Of a stretch of 64,000 bases of DNA, positions 26,774 to 35,060 are shown piece after piece. The DNA lies in contig NZ_SRYA01000001.1 of the NCBI RefSeq assembly GCF_004793545.1, forward strand, positions 1-64,000, read 5' to 3'. Each line of letters opens with the position of its first letter. Position 1 is the first letter of the stretch. The stretch is from Petralouisia muris. GTDB lineage: Bacteria > Bacillota > Clostridia > Lachnospirales > Lachnospiraceae. Position numbers and translations under genes: made by a program. The notes beneath the pieces are model-generated. The model ran no database searches and was not told where the DNA came from. It saw nothing but the letters and a program-made list of their open reading frames with translations.

Positions 26774-28243
26774 CTACTGGCTTCTGCAATCCAGTTCAAA
26801 CCAGAATTTTACGCCGTTTTCTTCGTTGCTGACGCCGCACTCCCTGTGAAAAGAATCCATAATTGCCTTTACAATGGACAGTCCAATCCCATTCCCGCCA
26901 TATTCCCTGGTTCTGGCCTTATCCACTTTGTAAAATTTATCCCAGATATGTTCCAGTTCTTCTTCGGGAATATGATTGCCTGTATTAAAGACCTCCACCC
27001 TCACAGTCTCTGTTTTGGGCCGTACAAATATTTCTATCCTTTTTTCACCGGAAGCATAATGAATGGCATTACTGATATAATTAGTCAGCACCTGCTCGGT
27101 CTTGAATTCATCCGCCCAGACATACAGCGGCTCATTGCCATGCATCTGCAGTGCAATACCGCTCTGTTCCCGCAAGATAGCGGTGGCGTTGATGACGCCC
27201 CGAATTACTTCTATCAGATCAAACCGCTCGAATACTATCTGGTCGCTGCCGGATTCCAGTTGGTTTAAAGTAAGGAGATTCTTCACAAGCTGATTCATCT
27301 TATCCGCTTCATCCATAATCACATCACAATAAAATTCCCGGCTGTCCGCATCATCATTAATACACTCCTTAAGCCCTTCCGCATAACCCTGAATCAATGC
27401 AATGGGCGTTTTCAGTTCATGGGAAACATTGGAAATAAATTCTTTGCGCATCTCATCTATTTCCGTTTTCTTCTCAATATCTCTTTTCAGCTCATTGTTT
27501 GCGCTTTTTAATTCGGAAATGGTCTGTTCCAGCGTTTCCGACAACTGATTCATATGCTCTCCCAGTATATCTATCTCATTCTTTCCTTTGCTTTGGAACT
27601 TTGCATCAAAATCTAAATTCGTCATCCGGCTTGATATCTCCGCAAGCTGCAGAATAGGATTTGTAATTCTGCGTGTTACCGCATAAATAATCACTGCGCA
27701 GAGAATTACTGCCGTAACCCCTACATAAGCCAGAAAGCGATTGGCAATGTCCACGCTTTCTTTGATGCTCTCAAGGGCTGTGCGCATCAGGAGAAAATTT
27801 CCATCCGGCAGATTTCCCAATAAAACAAGATATTCTGTTTTGAGCCTTTTATCTGTGGTCTTTTCCACCATATATTGTTCGGTATTTAAGAGCGTCTCAG
27901 CATTTTTATCTTTCCGAAAAACCAGTTCCAGAAACTGCAGCAGCAATGTTTCATTGTCCCCTACATTGGAATCTATAATGGTACTGTCAGAACTGATAAT
28001 CATTCTGGTAATATTGCTGTTGGAGCATTGCTTTTCCAGACGTATCGCAAACTCTTCTGTCCAGCCTTCCTCTGACATACTGACGCTGTTGACCATTTCA
28101 AAGGTATCCAGAAGCTTCTGCTGCTTATCCTTCACATAATAAGGCTCTAAAAGGGATGTATTAATAAACCAGCACAGTAACACTGTGCCGGCAACGATAC
28201 TGAGCATAATAGCTGTCAGCTTACCTGTAATAGAATATTTCAT
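26774..28243 (-). CDS. Sensor histidine kinase with extracellular sensor and HAMP
   Basis: Membrane kinase of 489 residues. Helix 1 (about 9-31), an extracellular region (about 32-168), helix 2 (about 170-192), HAMP (NPILQLAEISSRMTNLDFD), then HisKA with His275 in FISNVSHELKTPIALIQGY. The ATPase domain has N box NYISNAIHYA, a degenerate G1 (FNTGNHIPEEEL, where DxGxG is usual), F box FYKVDKAR and G2 (NGIGLSIVKAIM). The G1 change from Asp to Asn-Thr-Gly is found in other Firmicute kinases of this type. The ATG overlaps the regulator stop (ATGA). Signal unknown. Confidence 0.92.
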   Translation of the reverse strand: MKYSITGKLTAIMLSIVAGTVLLCWFINTSLLEPYYVKDKQQKLLDTFEMVNSVSMSEEGWTEEFAIRLEKQCSNSNITRMIISSDSTIIDSNVGDNETLLLQFLELVFRKDKNAETLLNTEQYMVEKTTDKRLKTEYLVLLGNLPDGNFLLMRTALESIKESVDIANRFLAYVGVTAVILCAVIIYAVTRRITNPILQLAEISSRMTNLDFDAKFQSKGKNEIDILGEHMNQLSETLEQTISELKSANNELKRDIEKKTEIDEMRKEFISNVSHELKTPIALIQGYAEGLKECINDDADSREFYCDVIMDEADKMNQLVKNLLTLNQLESGSDQIVFERFDLIEVIRGVINATAILREQSGIALQMHGNEPLYVWADEFKTEQVLTNYISNAIHYASGEKRIEIFVRPKTETVRVEVFNTGNHIPEEELEHIWDKFYKVDKARTREYGGNGIGLSIVKAIMDSFHRECGVSNEENGVKFWFELDCRSQ

Positions 28244-28917
28244 GATTCTACCTCAAACTTGTAACCCATGCCCCAGATAGTTTTGATATAATTCCCTTTC
28301 TCTCCTAATTTACTGCGTAATTTCTTTACATGGGTATCTATGGTTCTGGCGTCGCCGAAATAATCATAATTCCAGACATGATTCAGGATTTTTTCTCTGG
28401 AGAGGGCGATTCCTTTGTTCTCAATGAAGTAAGTAAGCAATTCAAATTCCTTATAGCTTAATTCCATCTCTCTCCCGTCCACCAGAGCCTGATGCCCCAG
28501 CCGGTCAATGAGAATTCCGCCGATTTCCAGGGTTTCTTCATCCTTCTTCCCTGTGCGCCGCAAAATGGCTTCTACTCTGGCCACCAGAATCTTGGGACTA
28601 AAGGGCTTGGAAATATATTCATCTGCGCCGATATCAAATCCCATCAACTCATCGCTCTCTTCTCCCTTTGCCGTCAGCATAATAATCGGAACCTTAGAAT
28701 TCTCCCGTATTTCCTTGCACACTTCCCATCCGTTGAATTTAGGCATCATTACATCCAGAATAATCAGCGCAATGTCTTTCTGCTCATAAAATATATTTAA
28801 CGCTTCTTCTCCGTTTTCCGCTTCCACCACTTCAAAATCCTGTTTCACCAAAAAATCCCGCACAAGCTTACGCATCCGGCTCTCATCATCCACTACCAAT
28901 ATTTTCAGCTTCTCCAT
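28240..28917 (-). CDS. Response regulator, OmpR/PhoB family
   Basis: DNA-binding regulator of 225 residues. Receiver domain: acidic pair DD10-11, phospho-acceptor Asp55 (LIILDVMMPKFNGWE), conserved Thr in IIMLTAKG and Lys in YISKPFSP. The C-terminal winged helix (about 130-223) ends YIKTIWGMGYKFEV. It is the first gene of the pair and is translationally coupled to the kinase. In contrast to the regulator at the left edge of the window, it is complete. Target genes are unknown; the downstream lipoprotein is a candidate. Confidence 0.95.
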   Translation of the reverse strand: MEKLKILVVDDESRMRKLVRDFLVKQDFEVVEAENGEEALNIFYEQKDIALIILDVMMPKFNGWEVCKEIRENSKVPIIMLTAKGEESDELMGFDIGADEYISKPFSPKILVARVEAILRRTGKKDEETLEIGGILIDRLGHQALVDGREMELSYKEFELLTYFIENKGIALSREKILNHVWNYDYFGDARTIDTHVKKLRSKLGEKGNYIKTIWGMGYKFEVES

Positions 28918-29063
28918 TTACGTTCACACCCTCGCTTCCATCAATAATAATCATCCACATGGTATCATGTAATTATGGAAAATCTGTGAAAAACCCAATA
29001 TTTTCGCACTTTCTGCTAATCCAGGCTTCTTACAGACAAGCATTTCCTTATCGCTTCCCTGAT

Positions 29064-29117
29064 CCCTGTTCTACAGTTCCAATTCCTGCTCCCTGTTCTA
29101 CAGATCCAATTCCTGCT
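29064..29117 (-). repeat. 27-bp tandem duplication at a gene end
   Basis: Two units (29064-29090 and 29091-29117) differ at one base. On the minus strand each contains GGAATTGGA[TA]CTGTAG, so each unit carries the same in-frame TAG; the first stop met ends the coiled-coil gene, and the second copy repeats REQELEL-stop beyond it. A decayed third copy may follow at 29040-29063. Otherwise 28918-29063 holds only the regulator's leader. Confidence 0.8.
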
Positions 29118-29742
29118 CCCTTTCTTTCACTCTCTGCTCCCTCTCGTTTAACTCCTGTTCCCATTCTGTGTATTGATTGATGATTTTATTCTCATAATTG
29201 ATGATATTCGGACTGTTATCCAGCAGCGTAATCACAATCATTCCGATTGCCACAAGGAGCAGAAAGAAATTGACTGCGATACTGAACCGCAGCATCCCCC
29301 TGCTGCTTTTCAGTCTCTCTTCCGTCCGCCGCTGCTTTAACTCAGCTGCACGGCGTTTCTGCTTCTCCTGTTCCAAACTCTCCTCATACCACTCTGCCAT
29401 TTCTTCTTCGCCAGAGAGAGGCGCAGAATTCTCTTTTCTTACCTGCACAGCCTTTTGCACCTGCTTCCTTTCAGGCGCCGATACCGATTCCAAACCATTC
29501 TTAGAATTTTCCTGCACTCTGGTAAGATAATCCCTGAGCTGTTTTAAATACATCTTTCCTACCGGAGTCTCAAAAACCTGTTCCTCTGTCAGCTTCCGGT
29601 ACATTTCCTGTACCATCCGGGGATTGTCCATATCCAGTTTTTCCTTGACATATTTTATGTTTTCCGCTTCATGCAGCGCCTTGCGAACTTCTTCCGGATC
29701 CGTAAATGTAATTCCTTCCACTGTGATACTGTTCTTTTCCAT
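29098..29742 (-). CDS. Coiled-coil protein with one membrane helix, unknown
   Basis: Protein of 214 residues that I do not recognise. The N-terminal part (1-90) is soluble and helical, a charged region rich in Glu, Lys and Arg (about 110-148) follows, then one membrane helix (about 150-172; FSIAVNFFLLLVAIGMIVITLL) and a C-terminal heptad segment (QTEWEQELNEREQRVKEREQELDL-like, 190-214). No signal peptide, so the N-terminal part is probably cytoplasmic. The C-terminal heptads are being extended by the tandem repeat over its stop. It has a good promoter and AGGG ribosome site. Its neighbours (tmRNA and a two-component system) give no clear role. Confidence 0.75.
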   Translation of the reverse strand: MEKNSITVEGITFTDPEEVRKALHEAENIKYVKEKLDMDNPRMVQEMYRKLTEEQVFETPVGKMYLKQLRDYLTRVQENSKNGLESVSAPERKQVQKAVQVRKENSAPLSGEEEMAEWYEESLEQEKQKRRAAELKQRRTEERLKSSRGMLRFSIAVNFFLLLVAIGMIVITLLDNSPNIINYENKIINQYTEWEQELNEREQRVKEREQELDL

Positions 29743-29784
29743 ATTTTACCCTGCCTTATTCTGCCTGTACCGTTCTTTACCGTT

Positions 29785-29813
29785 ATTATATTCTATCCTT
29801 CTTCCTTTGACAA
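29785..29813 (-). promoter_or_regulatory. Promoter of the coiled-coil membrane protein gene
   Basis: Minus-strand TTGTCA (29813-29808), 17-base spacer, TATAAT (29790-29785), 43 bases before the ATG. Confidence 0.85.
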
Positions 29814-29869
29814 GCCGGAATCGCCTGCCCCTGCCGGCAGATACCGGGCAAAGACGGTTTTTCCAGATT

Positions 29870-29913
29870 TTTCAGAAAAAGAAACAGCCGCCACATTGTA
29901 GCAGTGACGGCTG
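29870..29913 (-). terminator. Terminator of ssrA
   Basis: Minus-strand stem CAGCCGTCAC/GTGGCGGCTG (29913-29904 and 29894-29885) with one mismatch, followed by TTTCTTTTTC. It lies about 95 bases after the tmRNA 3' end. Confidence 0.8.
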
Positions 29914-30008
29914 ACCGCTGTTCGCGGAATCATACATTATCTTGCGGGAAAAACCGATTTTCATAGCTTCTCCGAATGGAATAAAAAGTTCGTCTTAATT
30001 CGTCTAAC

Positions 30009-30352
30009 TGGAGCTGAGGGGAATCGAACCCCTGTCCGAAAGTCAATTCACTATGGCGTCTCCCATTACAGTCATTCCTTTGACATTCCCTCTGCCGAAC
30101 GCCGAGTGACAGGCTTCCGGTTTCAGTAGCTTCATCATACGCCCGCATGCGCAAAGCTTTGCATACGTCGTTTCCCACATCGTCGAAGCCGGTTGCTTAA
30201 ACTGTGGGTGGTCTAAGGCCGACTGCTGCAACTAGGCAGCGATTGCTAAATTATCTTCAGCGTTTATATTTATTGTTCCCGTTGTTGAGGCGGTCAGGAG
30301 CCGCCAATGGCTTCCATAGCTGCACAACCCCCGTCGAAACCAGTACAACCCC
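30009..30352 (-). ncRNA. ssrA: Transfer-messenger RNA
   Basis: One-piece tmRNA of about 344 nt that rescues stalled ribosomes with SmpB. The 5' end GGGGTTGTACTGGTTTCGAC pairs through GGGGTTG with CAGCTCC near the 3' end, forming the tRNA-like acceptor. The T arm is AGGGG-TTCGATT-CCCCT. The discriminator A is at 30009 and the terminal CCA is not encoded. The tag frame ends in NAEDNLAIAA followed by TAG (stop at 30234-30232), the hydrophobic C-terminus recognised by ClpXP-type proteases. Several pseudoknot-like G/C segments fill 30040-30200. smpB lies 5 kb away on the same strand. Confidence 0.97.
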
Positions 30353-30381
30353 TGGTTCGCTGATGTCTCTAGCTTCCATCT

Positions 30382-30410
30382 ATTATAAATTCATCCTTAC
30401 TTTTTGTCAA
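30382..30410 (-). promoter_or_regulatory. Perfect consensus promoter of ssrA
   Basis: Minus-strand TTGACA (30410-30405), 17-base spacer, TATAAT (30387-30382), giving a start about 20-25 bases before the mature tmRNA 5' end, which implies processing. Confidence 0.93.
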
Positions 30411-30433
30411 GGATTTTTTCCGCTAGCCGGAAA

Positions 30434-31159
30434 TTATGATTCTTTCCGTTTTCCGAAAATCTTATCCGCCAGCAATTCCAAAATAACCGCCAGCACAAAG
30501 AAAAACACCACTGCCACCACTGCTTTTCCAATCAGGATTTCAAAGGAATGCTTCTCCTGCCATTCATTGTCAATCGCATACCAAATATACTCTGTGGAAA
30601 CCTGGTTCTCCTGGCAAATGTCTGCCAGCATGTTTTTTGCTCCCTGGGAAAATCCATGTTTCCTCCCGATAGGAATTGCGTCTGTTTCTCCTTTTTTAAG
30701 GGCTTTTGCCGTATTCTGGCTGACCTGGGCCAGAATTTTGCTTCCATCCTCCAATTCCAGAATATAGTAGGGAACATAATCCAAAGAAACATCTATTGGC
30801 GACTGTTTCACCGTCGGTTTCTGTCTGCCAACTGCTCCGTTTCGCCGTCTGCGGAAAGGATCTGCCCAATCTGCCAGGCTGTAAACATTGGTTTTCTGTA
30901 TGGACTTCGGAACCACTTTGACGTAATCCACATCATTCAGCACTTCCTCCCATTCTGACTGGCTCTTCACTTCCGGAATTCCTTCTCCTGCAGGATATCC
31001 CATATAGGCAATGCCTGGATTTGCTTCTATTTCCTGGCTGCCGATGGATTCCGGCTGATTCATCTTCAGCAAAATCCCTTCCATATTAAATCCGCTGAAC
31101 ACAAATGTGGCTGCCACCAATGAAACGATTACAATGATAAAATCCAATACTTTTTTCAT
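30434..31159 (-). CDS. Membrane protein with two helices, unknown
   Basis: Protein of 241 residues not matched to a family I know. An N-terminal helix (about 5-24; FIIVIVSLVAATFVFSGF) and a C-terminal helix (about 207-232; ILIGKAVVAVVFFFVLAVILEL) enclose a roughly 180-residue domain, most likely extracytoplasmic, with a basic RRRRNGAVGRQK loop near residue 100 and a YILELEDGSKILAQV strand pair. The tail KIFGKRKES is cytoplasmic. ATG at 31159 (GGAGAG upstream) was preferred to an earlier in-frame ATG. It is last in the run with the coiled-coil and DUF6033-like genes upstream. Confidence 0.75.
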   Translation of the reverse strand: MKKVLDFIIVIVSLVAATFVFSGFNMEGILLKMNQPESIGSQEIEANPGIAYMGYPAGEGIPEVKSQSEWEEVLNDVDYVKVVPKSIQKTNVYSLADWADPFRRRRNGAVGRQKPTVKQSPIDVSLDYVPYYILELEDGSKILAQVSQNTAKALKKGETDAIPIGRKHGFSQGAKNMLADICQENQVSTEYIWYAIDNEWQEKHSFEILIGKAVVAVVFFFVLAVILELLADKIFGKRKES

Positions 31160-31203
31160 GACATATTCTCTCCGCAAATTATTTTTCGGCATGTTTCAGA
31201 CAA

Positions 31204-31875
31204 TCATACCCTCATATCAAATCTCTGGTACATGCTTACAGAATTTTCTCTTTTGGACATACTCCGCAAACGCTGCAGCTCTTCGGAATTCTCCTCAATA
31301 TTTTCTTTCTGCATATCAAGCTGCTCTGACATACTTTCTGCAGCTTCTTCTGTTATTTCCTCTGCCATCTGCTCCTGAGTCTCCTGCAGCTCTTCTTGAA
31401 CCTCTTTCATAGACTCTGACACTTCGTCCAGCATTTCGTCCAGAATGCTTTCGTTCTCTTCGGTGCCCAAAGCTTCCTCCGCCATTTCTTCCTGTCTTTC
31501 TTCCGGCGTCTTGGGCTCCAGCTTCTTGGCTGCCTCGGCGTTCTTCTTGCCCTGTTCTTCTGCCTCATCCAGAATATGAGACATCTGTTCCTTATTGTAA
31601 GCCGCCTTAACTGCCGCAATCTCATCCTCATAATTATGAAGTAATTCCAGCTTCTCGGCAATTTCTTCTACGGTGCCGCATTCCTTCTGCTTCAGATTTT
31701 CTTTCTGCTTCTCCCAGAATGCAATCTCATTTCCTGCCTTTTGCTGCCGTTCCATTTTCTCTTTTGTGCTCTTTAACATACTATTATGTAGACCTGGCAA
31801 ACTTCCGGCAAAAATGCTTTTTGCCTGATAACTGCCGGCAACATGGCTTCCTGTACTAACTGTAAACATATTCAT
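31204..31875 (-). CDS. Acidic coiled-coil protein, unknown
   Basis: Soluble protein of about 223 residues, strongly helical and acidic. The N-terminus (MNMFTVSTGSHVAGSYQAKS) is low in charge and free of a cleavable signal; from residue ~45 there is continuous Glu/Lys/Gln-rich coiled-coil to ~215, including MAEEALGTEENESILDEM. The last residues are YQRFDMRV. That ending resembles those of the two neighbouring genes upstream. Start chosen at 31875 because AGGTGA lies 5-6 bases upstream. Function unknown; a secreted or scaffolding role is speculation. Confidence 0.75.
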   Translation of the reverse strand: MNMFTVSTGSHVAGSYQAKSIFAGSLPGLHNSMLKSTKEKMERQQKAGNEIAFWEKQKENLKQKECGTVEEIAEKLELLHNYEDEIAAVKAAYNKEQMSHILDEAEEQGKKNAEAAKKLEPKTPEERQEEMAEEALGTEENESILDEMLDEVSESMKEVQEELQETQEQMAEEITEEAAESMSEQLDMQKENIEENSEELQRLRSMSKRENSVSMYQRFDMRV

Positions 31876-31999
31876 AAAAATCACCTGCACTTTCCTGTAC
31901 TGCCCCGGATGAAAAAACGAATTTACCATTTTCTTCTATCTTTATTTCGTCACAACCGTCCTGATTATTAACGGACAATGCGATAAAATATCTTATCAT

Positions 32000-32698
32000 T
32001 TACAACTGGATATCTACAAACCTGCCGCTGGTTTTTACTTTATCCTTCTCATCCTCATTCTTGTTCTCTTCTGCTTTTTCCGAAGGATTCTTAAGCTTTT
32101 CTTCCCGCTCCTCTTCCCCTGACTCTTTCATTTTCTGGCCGGCTTCTTCCAATGTATCAACCTGAGAAGCCGTTGCTTTTTGAATCCGTTCTTCCAGTTT
32201 GGCAAATTTTCCTTCCTTCTCTTCCACGTTCAGGCCCCTGTCCTGATCCAACTTGATTTCACCCTGGAGAACTCTTGCTTCTCCTTTTAAATGCTCTGCT
32301 GTATTTCCATAAGTTTCTGCCTGCTTCATGGCAGTGTCTGCAGATACCAGGGCCTCCATGCCTGCCTTTGACATGCCAAATCCCGACGCTGATTCCCCTT
32401 CTCCCTGCCTTTCTTTCTCTATTCCCTGCTTTGCAGATTTCTGTGCCTGCTGTTTTTCCCGCCGCAATTCAATCTGACGCTGGCGGATCTGGTTATTCAA
32501 ATCGGTAATCTTCTGCTGCAGCTCCTGGCGCTTCTTCATTTTTTCTTCTGCACTCATCTCTTGATCGGCTGCAAGTTCCTGCAGGCTTTTTTGTGCATCG
32601 GCGATCTGCTTTAGCAGGCTTTTGGTCACTGCATCGGTTGTCTGAGAAATATTTTGCCCTGCCATGCTGTTGATTCCGTTGTTTCCATTAATCTTCAT
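32000..32698 (-). CDS. Coiled-coil protein, unknown, DUF6033 neighbour
   Basis: Protein of 232 residues, highly charged. An Asn/Gly-rich start (MKINGNNGINSMAGQNISQT) precedes a long coiled-coil (about 28-90; KQIADAQKSLQELAADQEMS), a small Gly/Ser patch (GESASGFGMSKAGMEALVSA), a second helical region and a lysine/glutamate-rich tail ending SGRFVDIQL. No signal peptide or membrane helix. Starts with Asn-rich residues and ends with a short hydrophobic D-I-Q-L, recalling proteins exported without a signal peptide, but that is inference. The gap to the DUF6033-like gene (103 bases) has an imperfect AAGGGACGT/ACGTTCCTT hairpin. Confidence 0.75.
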   Translation of the reverse strand: MKINGNNGINSMAGQNISQTTDAVTKSLLKQIADAQKSLQELAADQEMSAEEKMKKRQELQQKITDLNNQIRQRQIELRREKQQAQKSAKQGIEKERQGEGESASGFGMSKAGMEALVSADTAMKQAETYGNTAEHLKGEARVLQGEIKLDQDRGLNVEEKEGKFAKLEERIQKATASQVDTLEEAGQKMKESGEEEREEKLKNPSEKAEENKNEDEKDKVKTSGRFVDIQL

Positions 32699-32801
32699 TT
32701 TCTTCCTCCCTGTCTAAAATGATTCTTCTTATACTTTCACCATTGCTCACCATAAGGTAAGGAACGTAAATCCCTCCGTAAGCCGCCGCAACGTCCCTTG
32801 C

Positions 32802-33326
32802 TTATACCTGCACGTCTAACCGGCTGCCAGTTCTTTTGTTTCTGGCTGTACGCTGGGATTCCTTCTTTTTCGGAACAATCCGCGACGCCCAACTCTTCTT
32901 ATCCTGTCTGGGCAGCATGCACTGGAACGCATTTTTTTCCTTACTTCCTGGTGATTTAGAAATGCTCCATGCTCCGAGTCCGCCATTGCTGTCTATAATA
33001 AACCCAAAAGCCTGCAGCCTGCTTCCATTTTTCTGAAAAGTTCCAGGCAAAGTTTTCTGCAGATTTGCGCAATCATAAATCAATGCCTCATAATCCAACT
33101 GTTTCTCCGGATTCTGTTCCATCTCTTTTAAGATATTTGGCGATATCGCAATATTGTTCACGCCTTTTCAGGAAAAGGAAGCTGTGTTTGTAGAAAAATC
33201 CGTATCCGGAAATTTTTCTGACAGCTGTGACAACATTGCTTTTCCTTCCTTCGGTTCTGCCTGTTTTGCCTTGGCGTAGGCGTACGCCTCTTCTGTAACC
33301 CAGCTGTTTCCAACCTTTACCGCCAT
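32802..33326 (-). pseudogene. DUF6033-like gene interrupted by an in-frame TGA
   Basis: From ATG 33326 the frame reads MAVKVGNSWVTEEAYAYAKA for 52 codons, then TGA (33170-33168), then Lys-Gly and a GTG from which 119 further residues follow in the same frame (NNIAISPNILKEMEQNP, FGFIIDSNGGLGAWSIS, ending TGSRLDVQV). The second part matches the N-I-x-ISP-x-IL and I-D-x-NG-x-x-x-WS patterns I associate with DUF6033 proteins of Lachnospiraceae. A single G-to-T change (GGA to TGA) explains the break. AAAAGG precedes the GTG, so restart of translation is possible. Treat as a nonsense-interrupted or split gene. Confidence 0.7.
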
Positions 33327-33387
33327 CTTTCCTACCTCCATTCTTCACTTTGACCGAATCATCATTTGGCTGCATGCGGTTTACCCG

Positions 33388-34517
33388 CTACAATACTTTT
33401 AAAATACTGTTCAGTAAATCTTTCTGTTCTTCATAGGGAATCACGAGGCCGCCCTGCCCTTCTCTGTAATCCACAAAAACGCAGCAAACGCCGCCTCTCA
33501 TGCCGGGCAATTTCATAAATCCGCCGAATCCCAGATAAAAAGTACGTTCCCAAATCCCATATTCTGTAAGCAGCTCCTCCATCGCTTCCGGTTCAATATA
33601 TACATTCTGTCTGTCTCTGAAAACGACCTGTTCCAGAGCTTCACTGTCATCGTTCAAAACCTTGTTTCCCTGGGCGTTCACCAGTATATATTGATCCAGT
33701 TCCGTATACCTGGGATAGGAACTATAAGATACAAAGGCAAGCATCCCTGTCAGAGTTAACAGGCAGATCCCGCTAAGACAGACAGCTCCGGCTTGTTGGT
33801 AAGGCCGAAAAGCCATAATATTACGGATGCGCCGCCTAAATTCCCGATATCCTCCAAATCCTGCCTGAAATATCCAGTGCATAAGGTGAGGAAGGGATTG
33901 GGCCAAAGCAGGCACCGCAGCAAATCCCACAAAAAATAAAACCACAAATGCCCCAGACGGATATGTATTTTCTCATGGAGTATCATAAGCTCTGTTTCTT
34001 CTCTGCTGCAATGGTCGATTAATTCTACCCAAAGGAGTTTTCCCGCCGAACCCCCGGCCTGGCCAACAGAACTCTTCCTGATACAACGCCATTTGGGTTA
34101 GCAGCCGCTTCCTCTTTCTTCTCTGCCTGCAAAAAACAAAAAGCTTCCCAACGCCCCAAACAGATAAATCCTGCAAATCCATGGCTGAGCCACGCAGAGA
34201 TTTCCCCACTGGTAAAATATTTTCGTCAAAAAATTCAGCGCTGCCGCAGGATAAACGGCCATATGCCCTGCTCCCGGCCAATCCTGTGCCAGATGGTAAG
34301 CTTTTGCAAAGGGATTTTCATAAAATAATTTCAATTTACCCACAAATGGAGCCAGAATAAACAGCGACCAAAGAAACCCTTTTTAAAATACCGCCCGTTT
34401 TAAGGCTGTCTGGCGCAGCAAGAGCACCGCCAGCAGAATCAGATAGGAACAGAGCACAGATCTGCCAAGCAGCGTCGTCAGATACACAAAGCAAAAATTA
34501 ATAAACTGCCAGTACAT
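33388..34517 (-). pseudogene. BlaR1/MecR1-type M56 sensor peptidase, multiply broken
   Basis: Begins at 34517 (MYWQFINFCFVYLTTLLGRS), eight bases after blaI. An in-frame TAA at 34385-34383 interrupts the first helices, and the frame resumes (KGFLWSLFILAPFVGKLKLF). A frameshift near 34110 precedes RKRKRLLTQM; another precedes the zinc site MILHEKIH (HExxH) near 33980; a further shift or deletion follows FRQDLEDI, where the family CDE motif should be. The C-terminal piece (33388 to about 33820) is intact: membrane helix GAVCLSGICLLTLTGMLAFV and a soluble domain ending LLNSILKVL. At least four lesions; no sensor function can be expected. Confidence 0.85.
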
Positions 34518-34525
34518 TTCCAGAT

Positions 34526-34936
34526 TCAATGTTTTCTCCGCCCTTCGGAATGTTTTCCCTTGTTCTCTTCTATAATTCCCTCCAGCTCCTGGATCTGTTC
34601 TTCGGTGAGGGTAATATTCCTCAGAAGCGCTGCAAATGCATTCGCTCCACTCCCGGAAAAATAGCTGTCTGCAAATCTCCTGCTCTTTTCCTGCAGGCAT
34701 TTTTCCCTGGATTTGAGCGGGAAATAGCGGTACACTCTGGCGTCTTTTTTATCTGACACATAATCAATAATTTTCTTCTTGTACAGACGGTTTAAGAGCA
34801 CGCGGACCATCTTAGAAGCCATGCTTCCCTGAAGCTTTTCAATTATTTCAGCGGAAGTCAGGCAGTTTTCCTCTTCCCAGAGAATTTCCATAACTGCCCA
34901 TTCGCTTTCGCTGGGAGTGGTTTCTTCTTTTGGCAT
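34526..34936 (-). CDS. blaI: BlaI/MecI-family transcriptional repressor
   Basis: Winged-helix repressor of 136 residues, dimeric in the family, normally cleaved by the partner M56 peptidase when a beta-lactam is sensed. N-terminal DNA-binding region: PSESEWAVMEILWEEENCLTSAEIIEKL, recognition helix MVRVLLNRLYKKKII, wing YVSDKKDARVYRYFP. The C-terminal helices (FAALLRNITLTEEQIQELEGII) form the dimer and cleavage region. No beta-lactamase gene is adjacent. The partner peptidase gene is destroyed, so this repressor would be permanently on unless another protease acts. AGGTG upstream of the ATG. Confidence 0.92.
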   Translation of the reverse strand: MPKEETTPSESEWAVMEILWEEENCLTSAEIIEKLQGSMASKMVRVLLNRLYKKKIIDYVSDKKDARVYRYFPLKSREKCLQEKSRRFADSYFSGSGANAFAALLRNITLTEEQIQELEGIIEENKGKHSEGRRKH

Positions 34937-34989
34937 ATGTTCACCTCGTTTTTTGTTGTTAGTTATATCGGAATGTTTGGGAATTGAAT

Positions 34990-35001
34990 TAACAGTTGTT
35001 A
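34990..35001. promoter_or_regulatory. Candidate BlaI operator
   Basis: Perfect TAACA-N2-TGTTA dyad 54 bases before blaI. It resembles the TACA-N2-TGTA core of BlaI/MecI operators but is not identical. A -10-like TATAAC lies downstream at 34967-34962. Confidence 0.4.
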
Positions 35002-35007
35002 TCCAAC

Positions 35008-35049
35008 AAAAGAAAAATTTGAGGAAACCAATAAATAATAGGTTTCCTC
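35008..35049 (-). terminator. Terminator after smpB and its trailing repeats
   Basis: Minus-strand stem GAGGAAACC/GGTTTCCTC (35049-35041 and 35029-35021), 11-nt loop, followed by AAATTTTTCTTTTG. Perfect 9-bp stem with T-run. Confidence 0.88.
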
Positions 35050-35060
35050 ATGATTATCAT

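Noticed and set aside
30009-30352. Protein-coding frames of 60-80 codons in the ssrA region
   Set aside because: The region folds as tmRNA with paired ends, T arm and tag sequence; the frames are incidental.
33088-33375. Open frame of 95 codons on the minus strand
   Set aside because: It overlaps the DUF6033-like frame, has a biased Gly/Arg/Lys composition and lacks a ribosome site; the overlapping frame encodes recognisable protein.
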